NCBI GenBank assembly: GCA_020427985.1
Contig: JAGQNR010000002.1
Span: 20,475-77,141, forward strand
Reading direction: 5' to 3'
DNA: 56,667 nucleotides
Source: Candidatus Saccharimonadota bacterium
GTDB taxonomy: Bacteria; Patescibacteriota; Saccharimonadia; Saccharimonadales; UBA4665
In this document: in pieces, positions 1-8,441 of the stretch
How the letters are laid out: the number at the start of each line of letters is the position of its first letter
Position numbering within the stretch: the first letter of the stretch is position 1
The notes under the pieces: model-generated
Told to the model about the DNA's origin: nothing
Databases searched by the model: none
What the model saw: the letters and a program-made list of their open reading frames with translations, nothing else
Program-made: the position numbers and the translations under genes

Positions 1-363
1 GAAACACCCGAACAAGCAGCAGTGCGTGAGTGCCATGAGGAAATTGGCGTCACCCCCATTCATATCGAGAACAGGGGAATACTGCATTTTACCCAAGAGC
101 CACGTCTCGACATCTACTCCAATCTCGACTCGCACCTATATATATGTACCAAGTGGAAGGGCGAACCAACCGAGACAGAGGAAATGCAACCGCAGTGGTT
201 TGCTACCAATGACGTACCATATGACACTATGTGGCCAGATGACACCCATTGGTTGCCCGCAGTGATTGCCGGACAGAGCGTGGAGGGTTGGTTCCATTTT
301 GACGGCGACTACACGCTTCAGACAATTAAAGTGGAGGTGTTTGATGGCAGTAGTACAGCCTAA
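1..363 (+). CDS. MTH1-like Nudix hydrolase, 5' truncated by window edge
   Basis: The reading frame is open from base 1 and begins inside the Nudix box: Glu, seven residues, then RE, two residues, EE, one residue, G. The C-terminal half carries the MTH1-type signature WF, then MWPDD, then W.P, then G.F.F, which fits 8-oxo-dGTP diphosphatases that clean oxidised purine nucleotides from the pool. This is strong family-level evidence; the exact substrate is inferred. The stop at 361-363 overlaps the start of the downstream HAD gene by 20 bases, so the two are probably one translationally coupled operon. The true start lies upstream of the window. Confidence 0.85.
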   Translation, partial: ETPEQAAVRECHEEIGVTPIHIENRGILHFTQEPRLDIYSNLDSHLYICTKWKGEPTETEEMQPQWFATNDVPYDTMWPDDTHWLPAVIAGQSVEGWFHFDGDYTLQTIKVEVFDGSSTA

Positions 364-1054
364 ATTTGCGGTGTTTGATATTGACGGCACACTCATGCGT
401 TGGCAGCTGTTCCATGCCATCGTTCACGAACTAGGCAAGCAAGGGTTCTTGTCAGTTGGCGCACATGAAAAAATTCGATCCGCTCGCTTTGCCTGGAAGA
501 ACCGTCTCAGTAAGAATGGTTTTGCTGACTATGAGGCCGTCCTCGTTGAACTGTATATTGAAGCGCTACAAAACCTCGATGCGCAGGAATATCGACTCAT
601 TGTCGACCAAGTATTTAGCGAGTACAAAGACCAAACTTTTACCTATACGCGTGACCTTGCAGCCAAACTAAAAGCTCAGGGATATTTGCTCTTTGCCATT
701 AGTGGCTCACAGCAAGAAATCGTCGAACGAATAGGACATCATCATGGATTTGACGCGGCCGTGGGCGCTCGGTTGGTAATGAAGAACAGCGCTTTCACCG
801 GCGAAATTGTTACACCTATTCATAACAAAGCGGCCGCTTTGCAGCGGCTCGTCGACCAGTATCACTGCACCTACGACGAAAGTTATGGTGTGGGCGATAG
901 CCCAAGTGATTCGTCAATGCTCGACAAAGTTGCCCACCCGATTGCATTTAACCCCGACCAGAAGCTGTACGATATTGCTCAAGATAAGGGGTGGCAAGTA
1001 GTCGTTGAGCGTAAAAATGTCGTCTACGAACTCCCTAAGCCCAAGGCGGGGTAG
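344..1054 (+). CDS. HAD-superfamily phosphatase (SerB-like, subfamily IB)
   Basis: 236 aa with all HAD motifs in order: DIDGT near residue 13 (nucleophile and general acid Asp), ISGS around residue 125 (motif II Ser), a downstream Lys, and GVGDSPSD (motif III acidic pair). The helical insert between motifs I and II suits the SerB/PSPase-like branch that dephosphorylates small metabolites. I chose ATG 344, which overlaps the Nudix stop, over an upstream in-frame start, because residues before 344 do not fit the family. It is probably cotranscribed with the Nudix gene, suggesting nucleotide or phosphometabolite clean-up. The specific substrate is unknown. Confidence 0.85.
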   Translation: MAVVQPKFAVFDIDGTLMRWQLFHAIVHELGKQGFLSVGAHEKIRSARFAWKNRLSKNGFADYEAVLVELYIEALQNLDAQEYRLIVDQVFSEYKDQTFTYTRDLAAKLKAQGYLLFAISGSQQEIVERIGHHHGFDAAVGARLVMKNSAFTGEIVTPIHNKAAALQRLVDQYHCTYDESYGVGDSPSDSSMLDKVAHPIAFNPDQKLYDIAQDKGWQVVVERKNVVYELPKPKAG

Positions 1055-1250
1055 TTGGAGGTGTCTTGACGTGGGCTGCTTCGGCTGCATTGTAGGCAGC
1101 TCGTTCTTCTGGTGTAAGTGCGGTAAAGGGCCGACTGGCGATGGAGCCTAAGCGGCCAAAAACTGCAGCATGCCTATCTTGAAAAATAGCAACCTCGACC
1201 AATATGCGGGGTTGGTCAGTTAACAAGGGAGCTTCATTTGGATTTGCCAT
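1035..1250 (-). CDS. Small hypothetical protein, 71 aa
   Basis: The ORF starts at ATG 1250 and a perfect TATAAT lies 9 nt upstream on the - strand (1260-1265), so the mRNA would be leaderless or nearly so. The product is soluble, with no membrane segment; an Ala/Glu-rich helix (EERAAYNAAEAAH) is followed by a short Pro/Thr tail. It overlaps the end of the HAD gene by 20 bases tail to tail. I do not recognise a family. The promoter placement, not similarity, is the main support. Confidence 0.5.
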   Translation of the reverse strand: MANPNEAPLLTDQPRILVEVAIFQDRHAAVFGRLGSIASRPFTALTPEERAAYNAAEAAHVKTPPTTPPWA

Positions 1251-1259
1251 AATTATTAC

Positions 1260-1272
1260 ATTATAGCATAAT
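1260..1272. promoter_or_regulatory. Back-to-back -10 boxes of a divergent promoter
   Basis: The - strand has TATAAT at 1260-1265, 9 nt before ATG 1250. The + strand has CATAAT at 1267-1272, 7 nt before ATG 1280. Initiation about 7 nt after each -10 would put both transcript starts at or next to the start codons, so both mRNAs are predicted leaderless. No clear -35 hexamer is visible for either. Confidence 0.5.
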
Positions 1273-1279
1273 ATATAAT

Positions 1280-2083
1280 ATGAATCAAGTCTACTGGCAC
1301 AAACAGACCGAACAACCACTATTCCCAGACTTATTATGGGCACGGCCCGAGACCAAACAAGCTGCCGGTAAACTGCTGATTGTCGGGGGGAACGCCCATA
1401 GTTTTGCCACGCCCGCCACAGCTTATACCGCTGCTAACAGTGCTGGTATTGGTAGCACGCGGGTCCTTTTACCTGACACGCTCCATAAGACACTCCGTAA
1501 CGTGTTCCCTGAGGCCGAATATGCTCCTAGCACCCCAAGTGGCAGCTTTGCCCGTCGCAGCCTAGCAGAACTCCTCGCAGCGTCAGCATGGGCAGAGGGG
1601 GTCTTACTGGCTGGAGACATTGGCAAAAATAGCGAAACAACTGCTACGTTAGAATCGTTTATCACCAAATATCAAGGGCTGCTCACAGTGGTTGCCGATG
1701 CCGCCGATGCCGTCATTCAGCAACACACCGCGGTCCTAGGTCGCAAGGCAACGCTCTTAGTACTACCATTGCCGCAACTACAAGCGCTCACCGTCCAGCT
1801 CCGTTCACCCTATGCCTTTACAATGTCAATGAGCCTTACAAACTATGTCGAGCACCTCCACCAGCTCACCACCGACCACCCCAACCTATTTGTTATGACC
1901 CCTCATGCAACAACTTGGCTTGTAGCCGTACACGGAGAGGTAAGTTCTACACCTACTCACCCCGGTGAGTCTTCGGGTGTTATTGAGACTGCAGCAATAG
2001 CTGCCACCTGGTGGCTTCAAAACCCTACAGAACCCTTTGCCGCCCTGACGACATCGCTTCTGGCGCGAGGTGGTAATGAGTAA
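1280..2083 (+). CDS. Divergent NAD(P)H-hydrate dehydratase-like (NnrD / ribokinase-fold) protein
   Basis: 267 aa. An early segment, GKLLIVGGN followed by an Ala-rich helix and then G.G..RV..P, matches the nucleotide-fold start of the C-terminal domain of YjeF (NnrD), which repairs hydrated NADH/NADPH using ADP or ATP. Further on come AGDIGKNSET, where NnrD has its GPGLG loop, and MTPHATTWL, where NnrD has TPHPGE. Several canonical residues differ, so catalytic activity is uncertain. It is a free-standing domain with no N-terminal epimerase. Translation likely starts on a leaderless mRNA. An alternative is another ribokinase-fold kinase. Confidence 0.6.
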   Translation: MNQVYWHKQTEQPLFPDLLWARPETKQAAGKLLIVGGNAHSFATPATAYTAANSAGIGSTRVLLPDTLHKTLRNVFPEAEYAPSTPSGSFARRSLAELLAASAWAEGVLLAGDIGKNSETTATLESFITKYQGLLTVVADAADAVIQQHTAVLGRKATLLVLPLPQLQALTVQLRSPYAFTMSMSLTNYVEHLHQLTTDHPNLFVMTPHATTWLVAVHGEVSSTPTHPGESSGVIETAAIAATWWLQNPTEPFAALTTSLLARGGNE

Positions 2084-2125
2084 ACTATTTGCATTTTATT
2101 ATGTTTGTGCTTTAATATAATATTG

Positions 2126-2746
2126 ATGAATACGCTTAGGCCCAACTATGTTGGGTATTTTGAACTCTCACGGCCAGTGCTCAATAGTGAGCCTATTTCT
2201 CGTTTACAAGATGTTCTTAACCCTGTGCTTGGGAGTTATTATCCATATTTATACAATCAACGCGGGCACGGCAGACGCAACCGAGAGTTGATGCTTCCCA
2301 AGCGTACACTTCATCGACTCATAATCGGTAGACGGCAGCAGTATTGTCGAAGCCGACCAAAAATATATCGGTAATCAATCTCTTGAGGCAGAACTAAATG
2401 CATTCATGCTGTCCTCTTTCAAGGATACCCAACCGCAGTCCGCAGAGCGTTTATTCGCTACCTATGAGAGTCTGTCTCCAATTATTGAGTTGGCTATATT
2501 GTCGATGATGCGTGGGCCAGACGAGAGAATCATGTGATGACCGCAGCACTGCAGCAGTTTGGGCTTAGACTCAACCAAAGGGCCTCACAACGTTGTTTCA
2601 TTACCTTAGCCAAAGTCCCATTTCATACAGACGGCACCGAAGCTATCCTTGGGGCGCTTGAAGAGCACACACCCTCTCAACTGGAATTGGACCCAATGGA
2701 AATTATGACCGCAACAGTGCGCAAACTTCACTCAATCACAGCATAG
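2126..2746 (+). pseudogene. Decayed gene, possibly 2H phosphoesterase-like
   Basis: Protein-like sequence is spread over two frames. Frame A begins MNTLRPNYVGYFELS at 2126 (TATAAT at 2116-2121) and stops at 2374. A second frame carries a plausible stretch around 2330-2530 ending ..MMRGPDERIM. Frame A then resumes after a TGA at 2486-2488 with VGYIVDDAW and later CFITLAKV, and ends at 2746. The ITLAKV segment resembles the second half of 2H phosphoesterase (RNA ligase-like) motifs, though the motif His is absent. At least two frameshifts are needed for a full protein. I read it as a remnant; the family is a weak guess. Confidence 0.4.
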
Positions 2747-2770
2747 TTTGCGATGAATAGATGACTTTTT

Positions 2771-2857
2771 TGGTGGGTCGGGGGGGACTTGAACCCCCAC
2801 GAGCAAATGCTCACAAGATTTTGAGTCTAGCGCGTCTACCAATTCCGCCACCAACCC
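2771..2857 (-). tRNA. tRNA-Leu (anticodon CAA)
   Basis: On the - strand the acceptor arm GGGTTGG pairs with CCGACCC (one G-U pair), followed by discriminator A and an encoded CCA. The D arm region reads GCGGAATTGGTAGACGC, the anticodon loop CTCAAAA gives anticodon CAA, there is a long class II variable arm (TGAGCATTTGCTCG) and a T arm with GTTCAAG. The long variable arm and the anticodon identify leucine (UUG codon). Confidence 0.95.
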
Positions 2858-2955
2858 ATATAACCAAAGAAATCATCTACAATTCACCAGAGGTGAAGCA
2901 TCTCTTACGATAAATAGCCATAAGATTATTCATGGCTACTAGAGGTGTATTGTAC

Positions 2956-2961
2956 TATACT
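2956..2961 (+). promoter_or_regulatory. -10 box (TATACT) upstream of sortase gene
   Basis: TATACT lies 5 nt before ATG 2967, which opens an 11-codon ORF directly ahead of the sortase start. Transcription would begin at or just inside that mini-ORF. Confidence 0.45.
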
Positions 2962-2966
2962 GTGGT

Positions 2967-3002
2967 ATGAAACGCGAGTGGGCCGCTAGCTCTTTCGTGT
3001 AG
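2967..3002 (+). CDS. Possible 11-aa leader peptide upstream of sortase
   Basis: ATG 2967 encodes MKREWAASSFV and ends in TAG at 3000-3002, six bases before the sortase ATG. Its start lies where the transcript should begin (TATACT at 2956-2961), so it could be translated leaderlessly and feed ribosomes to the sortase start, which lacks a clear Shine-Dalgarno sequence. This rests only on geometry; conservation in relatives is untested. Confidence 0.3.
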   Translation: MKREWAASSFV

Positions 3003-3008
3003 AAGCCT

Positions 3009-4358
3009 ATGAAGACCATTCAGCCCCTCCCACCAGATGCAAAAGACGAAGCAGCTATTCGCTTACAACGCGAAAAGGTGGCCCGTGCCTACGGTGATGA
3101 GCCAAATGCAGTCGAAACTATTACCAAATCACAAGCCGAAGCGGCTCCAAGCAAGCATCAGCTGTATATGCGTGAGCTGTCGGCGTCGGGCAGGAGCCTA
3201 GCCGAAATTCAAACTGCTTGGCATCACTATTACACCAAGCTGTCAGATGCCGAAAAGCATGAAGTCTGGCAAGAATTTTATAGTGCTAACCAGCATACTC
3301 CCTACCAAAAGCTATTTCAAAAACAACAACCGGTCGCCTCACGTCTCGGGATTGACAATCAAGCAGCAGTCGTTCAGCCAGGCGGTAATGGTATTCCAAC
3401 CCCAGTTAGCTCGAGCACAGGCGTATTTGTTGGCGCGCCCGCTCTTTCAGAAAACACCATCAGTCCTCGGGCTCAACGTTCACCCAAAAAACCCAAGCAA
3501 CCCAGCCGGCTTGCCGCCGCAGTACGGTCTTCTAAGACTACCCAAAAGGTTCTTGCCACCACTGCCGGCAAAAAAGCCCAAAAGCACTTAACCAGAGCCA
3601 AAAAAACTATTAGCGCCAACGGCAAACTAAACACCAAGCATCATTTACAGTCGCTAGCATTTGGCCTAGGTATGGGCGGAATAGTGTTGGCAATATTGCT
3701 TTTTAGCTTCTTTAACGAGTACATAATCGCACCCTTTATTCAGCCGAGTCGCAAGGTCACAGCGGCGCCGGTTATTATGAGCACGCAAACGGCAGCAGCA
3801 AGTGCGCAGCCGACGGTCATTGTCCCAAAGATTAATATTCAGATACCAATCGACTTTAATCTGTCGGCGACCGATGAATCGACCGTTCAAACCGCCCTCG
3901 AAGAGGGAGTTATTCATTACCCCAGCACCGTCTTGCCTGGCCAAAATGGCAACGGAGCCTATTTTGGCCATAGTAGTTCAAACATCTTTAATAATGGTAA
4001 ATATAAGTTCGCCTTTGTGCTTTTGCACCAGCTTACGACGGGAGATATTTTTTATATTACCCACAACGGCAAAGTGTATGCGTACCAGGTATTTGCACGC
4101 GAGATTGTGCCACCAACCCAGGTGAGCGTTTTGCATGACACCAAAGGTAAAACCGCAACCGCTGTACTCATAACCTGCGACCCGCCAGGTCTGAGCACCA
4201 ATCGGCTTGTCGTTTGGGGCGAGCAGGTGAGTCCAAATCCAGCGACTAACACCACCCCTGAGCCAAAAGCCCAAACTACCCCCGATAAACTTTCGAGTAA
4301 CGGCCCAACTCTATGGACTCGTATTGTGCGCGGTGTACAGTTTTGGAAACGCGACTAG
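3009..4358 (+). CDS. Membrane-anchored class D/E-like sortase
   Basis: 449 aa. The first 210 residues are cytoplasmic, basic and low in complexity. One membrane segment runs about 216-236 and an external sortase domain about 268-415. The catalytic triad is visible: His321 in YFGHSS, Cys390 in LITCDPPG, Arg399 in STNR. Sortases cleave a C-terminal sorting signal and join the protein to the envelope or to pilin partners. The very long cytoplasmic N-terminus is unusual and its role is unknown. No LPxTG-type substrate gene lies next to it. No strong SD is seen; an 11-codon leader ORF lies just upstream. Confidence 0.9.
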   Translation: MKTIQPLPPDAKDEAAIRLQREKVARAYGDEPNAVETITKSQAEAAPSKHQLYMRELSASGRSLAEIQTAWHHYYTKLSDAEKHEVWQEFYSANQHTPYQKLFQKQQPVASRLGIDNQAAVVQPGGNGIPTPVSSSTGVFVGAPALSENTISPRAQRSPKKPKQPSRLAAAVRSSKTTQKVLATTAGKKAQKHLTRAKKTISANGKLNTKHHLQSLAFGLGMGGIVLAILLFSFFNEYIIAPFIQPSRKVTAAPVIMSTQTAAASAQPTVIVPKINIQIPIDFNLSATDESTVQTALEEGVIHYPSTVLPGQNGNGAYFGHSSSNIFNNGKYKFAFVLLHQLTTGDIFYITHNGKVYAYQVFAREIVPPTQVSVLHDTKGKTATAVLITCDPPGLSTNRLVVWGEQVSPNPATNTTPEPKAQTTPDKLSSNGPTLWTRIVRGVQFWKRD

Positions 4359-4390
4359 CGGCAGTAGGGAGCTATCAGAGCAGAGGGTTT

Positions 4391-4471
4391 AGGGTATCGG
4401 GAACGCAGCAAGAGCTTAGATTGTAGAGCTTAGAGCTTAGAAAAGACGAGCATTTCACAATTATAAGAATG
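4391..4471. repeat. Dispersed intergenic repeat, copy A (81 bp)
   Basis: This 81-bp stretch is nearly identical to 45381-45461 in the same orientation. It contains AGAGCTTAG-type heptamer reiterations and the shared ending AAGACGAGCATTTCACAATT. It lies in the 320-bp gap 4359-4678 between the converging sortase and PEGA genes. The rest of that gap shows no ORF I would support. Confidence 0.8.
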
Positions 4472-4678
4472 CCTGGTGACTTACTTGGCACTCCGGAAGC
4501 CTAGGGATAATGGAGTAAAAAGAGGCATAAAATAACAGATAGAAGTGAGTAAAATGAGGTGAAAACAATAAACCGAAGATGACAAACGATAGTTAGTTGC
4601 CCGATGGACTACAACACGAACCAACAAATGAGCAGTCAAAGACTATCAGACTGTTTCTGGCGCTTTATAATTCACTCT

Positions 4679-6187
4679 TTACTGGGCAACGAGTGCAGTT
4701 TGTGTTAATACCACGCCGGAGGTATCGGTCATCAAAGGTGCTAGTGTATACATAGTATGAAAATCTGGAGCCAAAAACGGCTTAAATCCGGGCAGGGCAG
4801 GCTGCAGTAGTTGCTTATTTTGATTATCGTAATCCATCATCACCACCTTGCCTTGACTCACATAAAGCAAGCGGTGGCCGTCCATCCAACTAAGGTTACT
4901 TTGTGGCGAATCCATTGGGTCAGTCAGAGTATACCGCTTGGTTTCTACCATTTCGGCATCATAAACGCCAATAGTAGCGCCACTTTGTACCAAAATAAAC
5001 CGTGCAGTATCCGAAAACGCAACGTATCTTGGTGAAGCCACGCTTATAAACCGCCAAGGCTTAGGGAGCGAACCTGTCTCTAAAACTTGTGTCTGAGGGT
5101 TTTTGTATACATATACACCCTTGTCGGCTGTGGAACCTATGGTAACGTACCATTGGCTATCGTAGCGAGCAATGTCTAACAAATAGCTCGTGTCGGGCGG
5201 CTGATTCGTCGAGTATCGGCGCAGTGTCGTCGTGCGTGAGCCCTGCTGCAATACCACGCTTACTTGGTCGGCAATGACCTTACCACTAGGAGGCTGGGAG
5301 GTAACATACAGAACGGTATCGTTGGCATAGGTTTTATAGGCCAATACTGCCGGCAAGATAGTTCGGCTATCTTGAGATTCTATTGTAAAAGAACGAAGTG
5401 TTTTGGTGGAAGGGGAATACCCGTAAAAATGATCGGGCTTTTTGTCAAAGAGCGTTACCACTTCTTCTTGGGCAAGGCCAAGCTGCTTAGAGATGTTCTG
5501 ACTCAATTCTGGTTTTTCGACATTTACAACAATGTACTCTTTGTTTGTTTGGGCCTCAACAGTATAGCTGTGTGTGAATAAGATGTTTTTGCTATCAGAC
5601 GCCCACTCGAGAGGCTGCCAAGATTGAACGCCAGTGCCAGCTGTAATGAGGGCGTCGGGGACTTTTACAATCGATGACTTGAGTTTTTTGGGGTCGTTAA
5701 TAGCCATCAGGCTAAATTGTTCTGGCGCGGATTTGTCTAGCACTAAAAGGCGCTTGCGGTTGGGGCTCTGAGTTGCAAACTCAATAGCACTACCATAGTT
5801 GGCGCTGGTGGTAGTTGACAGGTTTGTTGGTATTAAAAAGGGATAGTCATAGCGCTGCACATCACCGCCGGTAACCGCAATTGTTCTTTCCCAACTCCTA
5901 TAGCCCTCCGCACTGACACGAAGAGTGTGGATACCGGTATGGAGTTCGAGTTTAGTATTGGTAACAGCTTTTTTGACACCATCTACACTGACGCTTGCGC
6001 CAGTTGGCTGACTCGACACAAATACCAACCCTCGCTGTTGCACATCGCCCTTACGATCAACCGTATAGCCGTATGAAGCATACAGCAGCACTGTACTCGC
6101 AATAGCAATCGCAATCGCAACCAACAAATAGCCTGCAAACAGGGCAATACGATGACGACGTTCCTTGGCGGGGTTCAAAAAGTCCAT
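4679..6187 (-). CDS. PEGA-domain membrane protein, 502 aa
   Basis: ATG 6187 is chosen because it precedes a cytoplasmic tail (KERRHR) and a single membrane segment at about 14-38. A PEGA domain follows (about 52-115: SSQPTGASVSVDG, then tG.HtL.vs..GY..w), a beta-strand module found in surface proteins. The remaining 380 residues are beta-rich, with repeated short blocks that could form a propeller, facing outside. A TATACT lies 11 nt upstream of the start. Upstream in-frame codons to 6367 look non-coding. The ligand is unknown; a cell-surface role is inferred. Confidence 0.75.
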   Translation of the reverse strand: MDFLNPAKERRHRIALFAGYLLVAIAIAIASTVLLYASYGYTVDRKGDVQQRGLVFVSSQPTGASVSVDGVKKAVTNTKLELHTGIHTLRVSAEGYRSWERTIAVTGGDVQRYDYPFLIPTNLSTTTSANYGSAIEFATQSPNRKRLLVLDKSAPEQFSLMAINDPKKLKSSIVKVPDALITAGTGVQSWQPLEWASDSKNILFTHSYTVEAQTNKEYIVVNVEKPELSQNISKQLGLAQEEVVTLFDKKPDHFYGYSPSTKTLRSFTIESQDSRTILPAVLAYKTYANDTVLYVTSQPPSGKVIADQVSVVLQQGSRTTTLRRYSTNQPPDTSYLLDIARYDSQWYVTIGSTADKGVYVYKNPQTQVLETGSLPKPWRFISVASPRYVAFSDTARFILVQSGATIGVYDAEMVETKRYTLTDPMDSPQSNLSWMDGHRLLYVSQGKVVMMDYDNQNKQLLQPALPGFKPFLAPDFHTMYTLAPLMTDTSGVVLTQTALVAQ

Positions 6188-6347
6188 AGCTGTGCTTAAG
6201 TATACGCTAGCACTGCGGGCCTGGCTATGGGGCGAGGGATGTTTTTGTAAATACCAAAATGTTGTGTATAACGCTTGCGTTTGCAAGGGATAAGCGGTAT
6301 GATACCGATAGAAAATTGTACGAAAGCAAAAAAGAGGAAACAGAACT

Positions 6348-7307
6348 GTGACCACCAAAATCATCAAACTAAATGGCAGCAGCTACAACGCCACTACTGG
6401 CTCTAAAGTTGCAGCAAAAAGTGCTAAAAAAGTCGTTGCGCAGCCAAACCATACCTCGCATCGCACTCCTCAGTCTTCAACTACTCTCATGCGACGTGCC
6501 GTTAAAAAACCCACTAAAAAGCCTATTACCGTTACAACTGCCGCTCTCGCGCACCCCACAACCATCACTGTAAAACAATCGGTTCATACTATTCAAAAAG
6601 ACCGTCTCACGCGTGCCAAAGCTATTCCTCATCACGAACAGGTGACGAAATATTCCTCTGTCAACCATAGTGTACCCGTACGTTTTTCTCATGTTCCGGT
6701 TACACCAGCACCTACCGCTGGTCAGGCACCCGTAGCGCCACCCCCTTTGACTCCTTTTGCTCCTGCCAACGAACTTTTTGAGCGAGCGGTGGCTCATGCC
6801 AATCACTACGTTGACTTTCGCGGCCAACGCACAGCGTTCCGCAAAAAGGCCCGACTGCATGCGGCAGGTATGACCGCAGGAGTTTTGGCTATCTTAATGC
6901 TTACGGCATTTGCTACCTACCTCAATAACCCTAATCTACAGTTCACGGTAGCCGGTATTAGAGCTGGCGTAGACACCACTATGCCAAACTTTGCAGCTGC
7001 AAATATGGCCTACGACGGCGCAACTACCGCCCGCGGTGCTCGTACCATACATTTGTCGCACAATGGCTCACGCTACTACCTTTCTCAGCGCAGTACAAAC
7101 TGGAGCGACCGTGAAATGATACAGTCTGTAGCGGCCAAAAACCTCTCCGGAGAACAAAACTACCAAAAAGACTCTGTTGGCAACCAAACGGTATACCGTA
7201 TGAACAATGGCAGTACGCTATGGGTTAAAAACGGAGTTTGGTACACGCTAAACGGCGACAAGCAACTGTCCGATTCAGAACTCGGTGCACTCGTTCAGAA
7301 CGTATAG
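6348..7307 (+). CDS. Single-pass membrane protein with basic/Pro-rich cytoplasmic tail, 319 aa
   Basis: GTG 6348 has GAGG 11 nt upstream. Residues 1-140 are rich in Lys, Thr and Pro with almost no order, residues 171-191 form one membrane helix, and 195-319 form an external domain ending in repeated short blocks (YRMNNGSTLWVKNGVWYTL). I do not recognise a family. The layout, with a disordered positively charged inner tail and a small outer domain, is shared with the sortase nearby. It diverges from the PEGA gene; the 5' regions are adjacent (6188-6347). Confidence 0.65.
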   Translation: MTTKIIKLNGSSYNATTGSKVAAKSAKKVVAQPNHTSHRTPQSSTTLMRRAVKKPTKKPITVTTAALAHPTTITVKQSVHTIQKDRLTRAKAIPHHEQVTKYSSVNHSVPVRFSHVPVTPAPTAGQAPVAPPPLTPFAPANELFERAVAHANHYVDFRGQRTAFRKKARLHAAGMTAGVLAILMLTAFATYLNNPNLQFTVAGIRAGVDTTMPNFAAANMAYDGATTARGARTIHLSHNGSRYYLSQRSTNWSDREMIQSVAAKNLSGEQNYQKDSVGNQTVYRMNNGSTLWVKNGVWYTLNGDKQLSDSELGALVQNV

Positions 7308-7331
7308 ATTGTATTTGACGTATAAATATGC

Positions 7332-7337
7332 TATAAT
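7332..7337 (+). promoter_or_regulatory. -10 box TATAAT, 6 nt before ATG 7344
   Basis: A perfect TATAAT with only 6 nt to the start codon places the predicted transcript start on the A of the ATG (leaderless mRNA). No SD sequence could fit. Confidence 0.6.
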
Positions 7338-7343
7338 ATATAA

Positions 7344-7952
7344 ATGCCACCTCGTCGTTATGCCGTATATGTCGAATCTCGCGACCGCTTTTCACCAGGG
7401 GTCAACCCTGAACTTGCCAAAGAAATACTTTGCTTAACTCGAGAGCGCCTACGCCCTTTTTTGGGGCCATTAATTGTCGCAAGAGACATTACTCCTTTTA
7501 GGCTGCCGCCAACCGACCTCCTAGACGAGCACGCCTTTTTGCCGCCAGATGACAAAGCTATACTATTAACCACTAAGTCTCCCGTGGTACCAGATGCACC
7601 ACGTGCAGTAGGGGCCCATCGAACGTACCGCAGCACGACTCAAAAACAGCATAGTTACCTTATCACACAAGTAGCACCCAGTGAGAGTCACAAAACTATT
7701 GGTGTTGACAATGCGGCCTCGGTGCTCGCCCACGAAGTCTGCCACGATTACGGAATTGGCCACTGTGCAGTTAGTTCATGTCTCATGGCGCCCACCCAAC
7801 AATCAGAGGCCGATGGCGCTGCATTTATGAAGATTCCTAACCCCTTTTGCAGCGACCATCGCGACGAGCTAGCCGTCATTAGTCATCTACCAAAAGTGCC
7901 CCTGACGAGTGAGCTGTCACCATCTGAGCTACTCGCCAGCCTGCGTACATAG
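7344..7952 (+). CDS. Archaemetzincin-like zinc metalloprotease
   Basis: 202 aa. The zinc motif HEVCHDYGIGHC (His130, Glu131, His134, Gly137, His140, Cys141) is followed by Cys146 and Met148, matching the archaemetzincin pattern HExxHxxGxxHCx4CxM. Archaemetzincins then have CxxC about 17 residues later. Here a Cys169-x-x-His172 comes 20 residues after the Met, so the last structural Cys has become His. There is no signal peptide, so it probably acts in the cytoplasm. Its peptide substrate is unknown. Translation is predicted to be leaderless. Confidence 0.8.
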   Translation: MPPRRYAVYVESRDRFSPGVNPELAKEILCLTRERLRPFLGPLIVARDITPFRLPPTDLLDEHAFLPPDDKAILLTTKSPVVPDAPRAVGAHRTYRSTTQKQHSYLITQVAPSESHKTIGVDNAASVLAHEVCHDYGIGHCAVSSCLMAPTQQSEADGAAFMKIPNPFCSDHRDELAVISHLPKVPLTSELSPSELLASLRT

Positions 7953-7972
7953 AAGCAGGGAAACGCAGGCAC

Positions 7973-8341
7973 TTAGTCTTGCGGCTTGGTATACACTGGG
8001 CGATGACTATCCTCAAACAAACCAACCGCCCACACGAGGTTACGCGGCGTTGTAGCTGGTGGCTCAATGATACTCTGCATGGCCGCACATCCACAGCCTG
8101 CCTCAACTCTAACTCGAGCAGGTGCCAGCGCTTCATTCATAAGCGCTTCTCGTGGCAATATAGTTACGACTCCTTCGATGTGGCAGACTTGGCCTGCACC
8201 CACCGAACAGGCACCCTCTTGAGCGCGAACAATACTGTCCGCGAGGTCTTGTGCGACCACCGCAGAGCTTGGCCCGACTGGAGTGTCAACAATATATTCA
8301 CCGCTAAATTTTGGACGGTTGCCGCCAGTTGGTTTCATCAT
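7973..8341 (-). CDS. Hypothetical protein, 122 aa (136 codons if the upstream start is used)
   Basis: The frame is open from 8380. Starting there would give MVVLSLTGC, a very short lipobox-like lead with no positive charge. Starting at ATG 8341 gives a soluble protein, and TACACT then lies 6 nt upstream, the spacing seen at many starts here, so I prefer 8341. The product has several Cys residues (ACSVGAGQVCHIEG, GCGCAA) but no known fold. It converges on the metalloprotease gene with 20 bp between them. Confidence 0.5.
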   Translation of the reverse strand: MMKPTGGNRPKFSGEYIVDTPVGPSSAVVAQDLADSIVRAQEGACSVGAGQVCHIEGVVTILPREALMNEALAPARVRVEAGCGCAAMQSIIEPPATTPRNLVWAVGLFEDSHRPVYTKPQD

Positions 8342-8428
8342 GTGGTCAGTGTAACAACCGGTGAGACTAAGCACAACCATAAAATGCTATCATTCTATCA
8401 TCTCTATGCAACAGGGGTAATTGACTGT

Positions 8429-8434
8429 TATACT
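8429..8434 (+). promoter_or_regulatory. -10 box TATACT, 7 nt before gltX
   Basis: TATACT with a 7-nt spacer to ATG 8442 predicts a leaderless gltX message and argues against the TTG start at 8421. Confidence 0.55.
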
Positions 8435-8441
8435 ACCTGTT

